DNA of 64,000 nucleotides, taken from NCBI RefSeq assembly GCF_003434305.1, contig NZ_QKKX01000080.1:1-64000 (forward strand), given 5' to 3'. Of this stretch, positions 51,701 through 63,700 are shown one piece after another. The position numbers and the translations under genes were made by a program. The notes beneath the pieces are model-generated. The model saw only the letters and a program-made list of their open reading frames with translations, searched no databases and had not been told where the DNA came from. Within the stretch, counting starts at the first letter, position 1. Every line of letters begins with the position of its first letter. Source of the stretch: Micromonospora sp. MW-13 (GTDB lineage: Bacteria > Actinomycetota > Actinomycetes > Mycobacteriales > Micromonosporaceae).

Positions 51701-54700
51701 ACGACATCGGTTCGGGGTCCGATTCCACCAAGCTGCCAGTTGTCTTCTACAAGGGCGCCTACTACCTCGTCCGGCCTGCTGATCCAAACGATGCTGACCT
51801 CGCCGCCAGAATCGCCAGGGGTCCCGAGCGGACGCCAATACCGGACGGTGAGAAGCGGCGACTGGATGGACTGTTCGACCAGGCGCTCGGTATGCTGCTG
51901 GCGCGAATCGGTGCGGTGGAAGAGAACCTCCGAACGGCCGGCAGCCACTGGCCCGTCCAGCGGGAACACCTTCAGCGTAGGCTCGCGGTCATCCGTCAAG
52001 GGGTCGGCGGGGTAGATCTCGCCGAGCGGCAACGCCCCGAATCGCCCCGGCAGCAGGCCGACATCCTGGCGGAATACCGCCGGTACCTCCACAGCATGTT
52101 TCAATCCAGCCCCTGGAGAGGAGAGGACCCAAGGCCTCAGGGAGGTCGGGTCACCCTCCACCTCAACGTCGCCTCCCAAGGTGATTCGATGGCAGTGGCG
52201 TTTGCCCAAGTGGGTGACAAGCGCCTGCGTATCCGCCATCTGAATGCTGTCGCCATCCCGGGTGACCGGATCGCCGTCGATTTCGGGATGGACGGTGAAA
52301 AGGTCTTCGCTGTTGCCAGAATCCCCTACACGGCGCCCGACGGAACCGAGAGATTCATCTACCGGGACTATGATACGGACTTTACTGCGGAAGATCTGAA
52401 TGCCCTGAATGAGCGGGCAGTGGAGGCCCGGTGGCGGAAAGTGCACTCGGCGATCGACCAGTTGACGGCCAGGAAAACCCACAAAGGGTCGGCATTCAAG
52501 CGTTGGGCGTATGAGGTTTTCCGCATCGGTCGCGCGGAGGGCGGCGCGCGGCCGCTCGACGCCTTCTACGGGACGGTGTTGAGCACCCATCAGGACCGGT
52601 TGGCGCAGGCGGGCGTCACCACCGTGGCTGAACTGGGCGCGCTGGTGGCCCGCCACCTGGACGGCGACCTCCGCCGGGGTGAGCAGTCGATGTTCAGAGC
52701 ACTTCTCCCCTATCCGGAGAACATGTCCGAACAGCGACGGGAGACCCTGCACCAGCACCTGCTCAACAAACTCGTACACCGCCAGCCCGGCTATCCCGAC
52801 GTCGTGCACGTGGTTCCCCACATCGTGGCCTGGGGGTTGGGTCTGCCGATGGCGATCCACCACCCGTACGGTGCCCCGTACGTCATCGGTCCGCCAACCG
52901 AAGACGGTGAAGTCCCGCAACCAGTCGTCTGGTTGGACGGCGCCTACTACCTCGGCCAGCCTCGTGACCCACACGATGCCCGCATCGTCGAGGGTTTCCC
53001 GTCACCCGCAGCCCTCACCGAACTGCGCCGACTGGACGCTGTGTTCGACGAGGCGCTCGAGGTGCTGAACACCGAAGTCGAAACGGCGGAACAGAACACG
53101 GCGATCGGCCACTGGCCGCTCCTGCGGGACACCTTCCACCGGAACCTCGCGGCTATCAGTCAACGCCCCAACTCCCCCCAGGGGCACGTCGACGTACTCG
53201 AAGAACACCGCCGATACGTCGACGCCCTCCGCGAGGAGAGCACGTGGGAAAGCGAGAACCGTTGGAACCTGCAAGACCCGTTCACCATCCCCGTCCTCGT
53301 CGAGGACACCGCAGGTCGTCCAACTCTTGGGCTCCGGCTTGACGGGGACGACACGATCCTCGGATATGCCGATCGAGTCGCCGTCCCGGGCGACAGGGTC
53401 GCTGTCGATTTCGGAAAGGTTGACGGCGAGGGTGTCGGTATCGCCAGAATCCCGTACACCGCGCCCGGCGGCACCGAGAGTTTCGCCTACAAGGAGATCG
53501 CCCGCAGGTTCACCGACAGCGAGCTGGCCGAACTGTGGAGCACGGCAGCCGGCCCGGTGTGGGAGACCGTCGACCGGTGGACTTTCGGCAACTTCTACCA
53601 CATCACGGCGCCGGTGAGCGAAAGCGGAACATTTGACATCACCTTCGGCGGCCAGCGAGTCACGCTCCCACCGGTCGAGGTGGCCGACGGACTTCCGCCG
53701 GTCATCGCCGCCGAACTGAGGGAGGGGCGTTTCCGGCTCGGGTACGGCATGGATAGTCGACCCCTGGCGGTCCTGGAAGCACCGGCCGGAAGGAACGGCA
53801 CCGGAGCGCCCCTGTACCTGGAGCTGTCCTCGCCGGCCCCCACCGCCTACGACATCGAGCGGCTGCGTTCGATGGCGCTGTGGGAATCGGCCGAGCCAGC
53901 GGCGCTCCTCGACGAAGTATCCATCGATCTCGTCATGCAGGAGGACAGGCGCACGCCCCACCCGCTGCCGCTCACGCTCGGCGATGACAACTCGGGCAGG
54001 ACGCTGGACGGGCAGGAGGTGGATCTCTCTCCTGGGACGGAAGTCGCCCTGCGGGTCGGCCGATTTCTCCGGCTGGAGGAGTCGAACGTCGTCACGAGCA
54101 TCGTCGCCGTGGTCAAGGCACCGTTGGCCGACCAGTCCGGATACGTCCACCGGCTCATCGACACGAACCTGTCGAGTGAGTGGTTCGACGAGTTCGAGGC
54201 GCAGTGGGAGACGACCGACAGCGGCAAACGCCCAGCCGTGCCGGAATGGCCGGCGGGCCCACTCGAGAAGCGTCCGCGCACCGGGGGCGGGCTGCCTGGC
54301 AGCCCGGCCGCGTTCGAGTGGGGTCCTGGGAAGGGCTCGTTCTCGGCTGGTGTGGGCGTGGAGACCCTGTCGTCTTCCGGATGGGCGGCTGGGGTGGAGC
54401 CGTCGGTGGAGCAGGTTGACGGTGGTTGGCGTGTGTCGTATCGCAGCATGGAAGGTTTGCCCCGCTGGGACGAGATGACGCGGGTGCATTCCGATCGGTT
54501 CACGTTCAAGAGCGCGGAGCCGCTGCGGTTTGTGGAGACGCCGGGGGCGGAGCGTCCGTTCCGGGTGGAGACGGCGGGGCAGGACGCGGGGGTACGGGTC
54601 CACGTCGATCATTGGGTGCATCGTGAGTCGGGGACGGTGGTGTTCCGTCTTCGGTTGGAGCCCGACGCGGACGTGGCCTCGGAGTCCATTCTGCGCACGC

Positions 54701-57700
54701 TGGGTGCTGTCGAGCAGTGGGTGGTGCAGACCAACGAGCGGTTGCGGCTGGAGGGTGGGCCGCCGGCGGTGGGGGTGGTGTTCGATCCGACCGCGGAGAC
54801 GGAGGTTCGGCTCAGCCCTTACGGCAGTGACCTGAAGAACAGTAAGGATGTCTGGGTCAGCGAGGACGGTTCGGCGGGTCGGATCAACCAGTTGCACTGG
54901 CTTGCGGATCTTCCGTCCCGCGCTTACGGGCATGAGTTGAAGCATTTCGCCGGGGTGCCGCACGATGGTTCGCCGGATGATCTGCTCAGGACGTCCAGGA
55001 CCGTCGGTGACGATCATCTCCACGAGCCGGGGTTCACCAAGTGGGAACTCGACCAGATCCGCGATACGGCTGCCTCGTACGTGGCTCCCACAGTCGAGCC
55101 CCGGCCGGCTCTGGTCCCGCTCGGCGTGCCCCGCGACGGTCGCGACCTGTTGTCCGCGTTCGTCGCCTCCGAACCGGCCCTGGTCCGCACCGCGCTGGAC
55201 GCGCGGCTGCCGGCGGACCTGCGGGAGTTCCTCTCCGATCCGGCCGGGGTGCGGGCCGCTGTCGCCGAATCGGTTCGTACCGGAGTAACGCAGGGGTCCG
55301 AGCTCGGTCGGGTCACCGAGTTGTTGCGGGACCACGTGTCGGACTATCTGGCGGAGAACGCGGGGCGGTTGCCGGCGGACGTGACCGCGCAGCGGTTCGC
55401 CTTCCAGTCGCAACACGCGCGGGACGTGGCGGCGCTGAGCCCCGACCAGGCGCTGCGGCGCGTCGGTGAGCTCGTGGACGCCGGTCGCCTGGACCCGGAC
55501 ACCGCGCGGGCACGTCTCGACGAGACGCGGGCCAATCCGGCGGACGCCGGCCGTCACCTGCTCGAGGTGTTGACCGACCCCGATCGCCAGCTCGACTCCG
55601 GGGAACTGGCCGCGGTGAAGGCGGCCGTGAACGACTGGGCGAACCTGTCGGGCAGCCCGGCCGGCCAGTTCCTGGCACCGTTGCTGGCGCACGCGACCGA
55701 TGCCCGGATGCAGGTTTCCCAGGTCGCCCCGGGCGGGGTGCGGCCGGTGGGCGGGTACGGCCCGGCCGGGGGCACCCCGGTCAACCTGGCCCAATCGGCC
55801 GCCGACCCGGAACGACCGGGCGTCCACTTCGACGCGCTCGTGCCGGAAGCCCCTGCGGCGGTCGAGCCGTCGGCCGTACCCCCGCAGCAGCTCGCGCCGA
55901 CCCCGCAACCGCCGGCCCCGGCCGCCGACGACGGTCAACAGCAGGTCGTTCCGCTGGCCGCGTCCCCGGACGCGCCGCTGGTCGTGATGGCTGAAGGGCT
56001 GCCGGAGAACCTGCGGCTCCAGCGCGCGGTGGGCGGTGTGCTGCTGCACGACAGGGACGCCGCACCCGGCCCGATCAGCTCGCGGGTGTTGCCCCCGACC
56101 GGCCCCGGCCCGGCCATCCTGCTGCACTCCTCGGTGCTCGACCCGGACCGTCTCGGCACCGCGCTGGCCGGGATGCGGACGCAGGACGCCACCATGGCCG
56201 TCCTGCACTGGCCGCAGGACCAGCCGGTCACCGTGGCTCGGGCGCTGGAGGTCACCGCGCAGGCACTGGGACCGCAGTCCCTGGCCATGCTGTCGGTGCC
56301 CCGGTCGGCGCTGCGGGACCGGCCGACGCCCAGCCCGCAGATCGTGCCGCTGGACGCCAACGGTGAGGTGACCTTCTTCAGCGGGCGGCCCGAGCGGTAC
56401 CTCTTCCTGCCCGAGGTCACCGGCGCACCGCGCCGGCCCGCCCCGTACGGCCTGCCCGAGCAGTCGCCCGGCGTGTACGGGCTCGGCGACGGCTGGGTGG
56501 TCTGGGACGGCGGTAGCCACCTGTGGATCGGGCCGGCGACCGAGCTGGACGGGGCGCGGCGGTTGCTGCCGGACACCGGTGGTTGGCTGGCCGAGCCGGC
56601 GGTGTTCCTGGACTGGCGGGCGACCCCGCTGCCCGAGCGGGTACGCCACCGGGTCGGTCGGATCTTCGGGGGCATGCCGGCCGCGGCGCCGACGCACCTG
56701 ATCACCTCCGGGATGGGGCTGGACCGACGCACTCTCGTCCCGTCGGAGGTGTCCGGCCTGCCGGCCGGCGTCCAGTTGAGCCACGTTCCGGGTGGGGTGC
56801 TCGCCCACGCCGGCCCACGGCCGCCGGCCGGCGCCACGACCCTGAACTGGTCCGACCTGACCAGCCCGGACCGGCCCCGGCTGGTGGTGGACGAGTCGGT
56901 CGGCGACCCGGTCGCCGTCGTGGAGGCCGTCCATCGAGGGCTTCCTTCGGGTGCCGGCCCGCTCCAGGTGTTCGTCGCGCCGCTGGCCGCCGGCACCCCG
57001 GGCACGCCGTCCGGTGCGGTGGACGCTGCCCGGGTGGCGGAGCTGTTGCGGGAGCGGTTCGGCGGGCGGCTGGAACTGGTGCTGCCGGTCTCCGTGGTGG
57101 GCCGGCAGCCGGCCGGTGCCGACGAGCTGATCCCGGTCGACGCCCGGGGGCAGGAGACCTTCCCGGCCGCCGCGCACGCCTGGCGGGTGCCGCTGCGTCC
57201 GGCACCGCCCCGGCAGCCGGGGCCGCTGGACCTGCGACCGGCTGCCACCGGTGGGTTCGAGGTGTACCGGGGTTGGACGGTCCGGGAGCACACCGGGGTC
57301 GTCCTGTTCGCGCAGAACGGCACCAGCCCGAACACGCTGTCCCCCGACGCCCTGGCGGCCCCCGCGAGCGGGGTGGCCGTGGTGATCCAGTCCCGGGGTG
57401 GTCCCATCCCGCGCGAGGTGGCCGACGCGGCCGCCCGGCTGCTCTCCGGTGTTCCGGAGGCCGACCGGGATGTCCGGGTCTTCGGTAACGCGGCCAGCGC
57501 CGGACCGGCCGCACCCGATCCCGGCGGGTCGTCCGCGTCGGCTCCGGCGCGGCCGGCCACCCCGGACCGGCGGGCGCTGGCGCTCGGCGATCCCAAGGCC
57601 AACCTGCCGGACGTCGACCGTATCGAGCAGGGGCTGCGCGCGGAGGTGGCCCGTCGGGGCGTGACCGTGCGGGACAACGAGTGGGAACAGTTGCGTGAGC

Positions 57701-60700
57701 GGCTGCTCAACAACTACCCGCAGTTGGTCTCCGCGGACGGGCACCTGTTCACGCTGGGTGGCATCGAGGTGCGGGCCCGCCTGCGGCCGGAGGACCCGCA
57801 GTTGGTGTCGAACCCGGCCGGCTCGTTCGACACGGAGACGTCCGGTCCGTCGCTGGACGACACCGAGGGCCGGACGAGCGAGGACGGCCGTTTCCACGCC
57901 AACCAGTTCACCCAGGGTGTCTTCCAGACCGGTGCGCACAGCCAGTCCGACGGCACCACCACGCGGGCGATGCGGTTGCGGGGTGATTTCAACGTCGACG
58001 TGCCGCTCGGCCCGATGACCCACTGGGGGCCCCGCTTCAACGCCACCCTCAACAAGGTCGACCAGAAGTCCGCCTACCTCATCGACGCGGAGAAGGGCCG
58101 GGTGTTCGACACCCGCGCGGATTCGACGTTCTACTCGTACGAGCCGGGGTGGTTGATCGAGGCACGCGGCGACGCGCAGCCGTGGCAGGCGGTGGAGGTG
58201 CCGGAGCCGCCGGACGGGCAGGAGGCCGCCCGGCTGGTGGTGGCGATCCCCGACCACCTGCTGGAGAGCGCCGGCGAGCAGGTGGTCGCCGACCTGCCCG
58301 AGCACCTGCGGGACAACCTGACGCGGGTGCCGGAGCTCTTCTCCGCCAGCAACATCACCGGTCTCAACGAGCTGTACGACCTCGTCATCGACCGGCTGCG
58401 CGCCGACGGCTTCGACATGTCCATCGAAAGCCCGATGCGCAACGAGTTGCAGCGCAAGCTGTGGAACCTGGAGACGCATTTCGACGAGGCGGTGAACAAC
58501 CGGCGGACGCCGGAGACGGACGGCGACGCCGGCGCGCTGACCCGGGGCTTCGCGTTCACGTTGCACGACGACGGGCACGCGGCGGCCAGCATCCGGGTGT
58601 ACGGCCGTCGTCTCGGCGGCTCCGTGCAGGTGGGCCTCGGCGGCGGCTCCACGCGGGTGGGCGCCAGCAGCGACAAGGCCCACATCGAGCAGGTGCGTAC
58701 CGGCATCGTGGGGCAGGGCGGCGAGTTCAGCCTCGGGCAGTCCGCCGGGCTGTCCCTCGGTGGCGCGGTGGACCTGCCCTTGGCCCGGCGTCTCGACGAT
58801 CCACAGGCGTACAAGGAGAACGCCAAGCTCGGTCTCTCCGCCCGTGCAGGGATGAGCTGGACCAGCAACGACGGTGGTGGCGTCACGGTGGCGTCGCTGA
58901 ACGTCGTGGTCGGCCGGTACACCGGTCAGACGGTCGGCCACGAGGTGCCCTTCGAGTGGCACGCCGAGGTGGCCACCTCCCGCCGCCCGCGCGAGTGGCC
59001 GCATCCGACGCCGGTGGTGAACGGGTCGGCGGTGCTCCGGATGTCCGAGCCGGACGCCTTCGACTACGGGTTCAGCGTCGACGCGGACGCCTTCGCCCCC
59101 GATACCGTCCCCGGTTTGGCGGACGGTGACCTGGCGGTGGTGCCCGCAGGCGGACGACCGCGGCCGGTGCCGCACGACCAGTGGCGGCCGAGGTTGCGCA
59201 ACACCGGCGTGCACCCGGAGGACACCGGCGGCAACCTGCTGCCCCGGCACGTCATCCAGGGGCGGGGTCTGCTGGGTCAGGCCCTGCCGAGGATCGACAA
59301 GCCGGCGGTGCGGCGGCTCCGGGCCGGTCTCATGCAGGTGCTGGCCGGTGAGGGGTTCCTTCCGGCGGACGGGGACCGGCCGTGGGCGCACGGGGAGCAG
59401 AGCCGGCCGGCGACCCCGGATCCCGGTACGCCCATCGAGGAACGGCCGCTGCTGGGCCGGATGGTCGACGGGGCGCGGGACGCCTACGACGAGGTCGTCC
59501 ACCGCGACACCGACGCCGCGATCGACAACCTGGACCTGTTCAACAAGATGGTGAGCGGCGACGGCCTGGAGTCGCACTTCGACTCGCTCGCCCAGGACGG
59601 CGCCGCGCTCGTCGACGACCCGGACGCGCCCGCCCCGGAGGCGGGCATGTCCTTCACCCTGCACAGTTGGCGCAACGCGGTGATGCGTACCGCCGAGGTG
59701 ACCCTCTACGCGATCCCCCGGATCACCGCGGACGTGGACGCGGACGGCAACTCGGTGCACTTCGAACGGCTCAGCGACGAGGTGAGCACGGTCACCCTCG
59801 GGATGTCGCTCGGCATCGCCGGCCAGGGCACGAGCGGCAACCAGGGCTGGTCGGTGGAGGGCGGGGTGAACACCGCGCTGCCGCCGAGCGTCAAGGAGCT
59901 CCGGTCCGTCGGACTCCTCGGCGGGTCGGTGAGCCGCAACGTCGGCGCCGCCGAGCGGGTGACCCGGGTGGTCAACCGGCCGGAGCTGAAGGAGTACGGC
60001 GGCCGGGTGATGTTCGTCAACGCGCCGTACGACCTGGGCTACGTAATCCGGATCAGCGACCGGGCCACCCCGATCGTCTCGCCGGAGCTGATCCCCGCCA
60101 ACGTGCACGCCGCGCTGCTGAAGTTCAACACCGACCCGGCCACCTTCAGCGAGGTGGCCCCCGGCGACACCGCACCGTCGGCGCTCAACCAGGGCATCGT
60201 GTACTTCGTCGACGCGCACGGCCTGCGCACCGCGGCGCAGAACCAGTTGCCACGGGACCTGACCCTGGCCGGCCGGCCGATGACCGGGCCGGTGGCCAGC
60301 CTGACCAACCACGTCACCTTCCAGGCGCGGTTCAAGGAGGCCATGCTCGGCCAGTACGGCGCGACCACCCTGGTCGAGCCCGGCTTCTGGGCGAACACCA
60401 ACGCCGCGCTCTCGGTCAAGGTGCCCCGGATCCGGGGGGCGCGGTTCGTCGGTGCCACCCCGGACCAGTACGTCACCGGTCTGATCGAGCTGTACCTGGC
60501 CGAGACCGTCAACGTCGCCAACCGGTCGTTCGCGAAGGCGTTCAACCTGCCCAACATCGGCCTCGAGCACAAGTTCGGCCCGCTGAACGTCGGCTTCGGC
60601 GAGTCGGCGGGCGTGCGGGTCAGCGAGAGCGAGTCGGCGGAGACCAAGCGCGTCGGCGGCCTGGAGATGCTCAAACTGGCCTTCGGCCGGGGGTACGCCT

Positions 60701-63700
60701 TCGAGGCGGAATTCGACGTCAACGTCCGTGCCGGCGTCCGTACGCAGGTCGGGTTCGTCGTCAGCCGGGTCAACGTGCCACCCGGCGCCGACCTGCGGGG
60801 CCGCACGATGCTGTTTATCCTGCCGGAGGCGGAGGCCCTGGCGCAGTACGCGGCCGGGGAACTGCCGGTCAGCGATGTGCAGCTGGTCGACGCGATGGGC
60901 CGGTGGTCCCGCGGTGAGCTGGTGCTCAGCGGCAACACCGTGGCGGGGTTGCTCAGCCGGTGGCGTGGCGAGCTGGCCGACCGCGCCGACAGCCGCGCCG
61001 TCGCCGGGCTGCCCGACCTCGGCGCGTACCTGATCCAGCACCGGGTCCAGACGTGGGCGCTGACGCTCGCCGACCGGCACGTGGACCTGGCCCAGCGCGG
61101 CGCGGTGCTCGACCCGCGCCGCCGCGCGCAGTTCGCCACCGAATTCGGAATCACCCTGGACCCGAACGTCAACCCGTTCAGCGCGTTGACCCTGCCGCCC
61201 TACCTGACCCGGACCGGTGACCGGACGCTGGGCCACGCGGGCGTCGACGAGCTGGTGCTGTTCACCGGGCCGGCCCCGGCGGACGGCGGGCCGCGCCCCA
61301 CCACGACCGTGCTGGACGCCGTTCGGGAACTGGTGGACGCCGGCCGGCCCGGGCTGCTCGGGGCCAGCCACGACAACTGGCCGGGGGCGGGGAACAGCTG
61401 GGGCGTGCTGATGGTCTCGCCCGACGAGTCGGTGGTCGGCGCGCTGCCCGGTGGCCTCGAAACGCTCCAGTCCACGCTCGCCGGCCAGCGCGCCAACATC
61501 GTGTTCGCCGACATGCTGCACCGCTACAACGGCGTGTCGTTCTACCTGGTCGACCAGCGCAACCCGGTGGCGGTCCAGATGTTCAAGCTGAAGGTCTCGG
61601 GCACCCTGGGCGGCCGACCGCGGTACACCGGCTGGCGGGCCGACTACGGCATCGAGAACTACGAGCACGCCTACGGCGCGACCGCTCGCATCATCGGGCA
61701 GGCGCTGGGCTGGAACCTCACGCCGGCCCGGATCGGCTTCTCGGTCGACGGCGTCCCGGTGTCCACCGCCGGGTCGCTGTCGTTCGCGCCGGGCGCAGGG
61801 CGCGGCGTCAAGGGTGCCGCGCAGGTCGTCCGGGAACGCACCGTCTACGACTGGACGGGGAACTACGAAGCCGAAGACGACATCGGCCTGACCATGGAGC
61901 TCAGCCGGGTGCAGATGTACGGCTGGCAGCCGAGCTACCTGGTGAACCACGTGATGACGGGTCTGAACAACGCGGCGGACTGGGCGTTGCACCGCGCGCC
62001 CGCCGGTTTCGCCGACTGGATCTCCCTCGCGCCGGTGGAGCCGGTGCTGACCCGTCAATACGAGGGGCGGATCGACTTCAAGGTGCCCCGGGGGCTGGCC
62101 GAGGCCACCCCCGTCCCCCGGTCGCCGCAGCTGGACCTGCGCGCGCTGCCGTCGCTGCCCGGCGACGCCTACGTCAGCGGCGCTCTGGTCGACGACCTCT
62201 ACCCGGCCGCCCGGCACCTCATGGGCAACGTGCTCGGCCCGCAGGCCAACGCCCCGCTGTACCGGGGCAGCGTGGCGCTCGACGGACTGCTGTCCCGCCT
62301 CAACGTCGACAACCACCTCTCGGAAGGGCTGGACGACGGCGGATACCTGCTCGGCTCGCACCTCTTCGTCGCCGGCGCGTCCAACAACCGGGTCGCCATG
62401 CGGATGTACGTCAAGCTGCACTCGCTGGAGATCATCAGCGAGCTCGCCACCACCGGCACCGGCCGGTACGCCAAGTTCGCGTTCACCACCTCGGCCACCC
62501 AGTCGCGCAGCCGGTGGCGGCCCAACGTCGACGCGGGGATGGCCTACGGCGCGCCGATCGGGAAGACGAACATCGGCCCGCAGGAGGACACGACGGCCGC
62601 CGGCGGGATCTCCACCGGCGCGAACCGGACCGCGCCGGCCAGCCACAGCGCCACCTTCGACGACACCAAGCGGCTCGAGAACCACCTCAAGATGCAGGGG
62701 CGGACGTATCTGGTCCGGATCCGCACCCAGGCGCGTTTCGTCGCGGTCCCGCACCAGCACAGCGCGTACGACCGCGACGCCGGCCTGGCCCCGATGGAGC
62801 CGGCGCGGTTCGAGGCCGACGACGCCCCCGGCACCGGTTGGGTGAGCGGCGACGGGTATTACGAGATGTTCGCCGACGAGGTACACGAACTCCAGCGCGG
62901 GCTCGCCGAACGGTACGACTGGAAGGCGAACAACCCGGCCGACTGGCCCGCACCAGCGACCGACGCGCCCTCGATCGGTCTGGAGGGTCTGCTGCAACGC
63001 GCGACCCCGGCGGGCATGGCCGCCGCCCCGGTGGCCGGCCGGGTCATCGACGCCGGCACCTTCGACCCCGGCCAGGCGCCCCAGCACGTGGCTCTGCTGA
63101 TCCGTGACCAGCTCGGCAACCACTACGACGCGGTCAGCCCGCTCCGGCTCACCGCCAGTGCCGCCGAGCAGACCCGCCTCCGGTACGAGGTGACCTTGGA
63201 GTGGGCGGTGGGTCACCTCCAGCAGCTCAACGCCACGCAGCAGGCCACCGCCGACCTCGCCGAGTTGACCGCCTGGAAGAACCGGGTCGGCAAGCTCGCG
63301 GTCGGTGCCGCGCTGTCCGCAGCCGACGTGCGGCAGTTCAACGAGCGGATCCCGGAGATCGTCGAGCGGGTGCAGGCGGTGCTGCCGCCGGGCTCCGCGT
63401 CGGTCACCCCGCCGGAGGAGGTGCAACTACTCGCTCAGGACCCGCGCACGGTGGCCCGGGTGGTGGCGTTCGAGCTGAAGACCCACCTCGACCTGACCGT
63501 CACCGACGACCAGGGCGCGGCCAGCCGGTACCGGATCGACCCGCAGGGCTGGATCGTCGAGCTGCGGGAGGGCCCGGACGGCACGTTCGCCCCGGTCACG
63601 GCCCCCGAGGTGATCTTCGACCTGGACCGTGACCTGAAGCTGCGGGCCGACGCGGCCGGGATCCGCCTGCGGCGGCAGATGGCCACCTACCACGAGCTGC

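Noticed and set aside
53002..63426. A 3,474-codon open frame on the minus strand
   Set aside because: It lies wholly antisense to the giant gene, is rich in R, G, P, H, V and Q from complementing GC-biased codons, and has no ribosome binding site or domain. It is a shadow.
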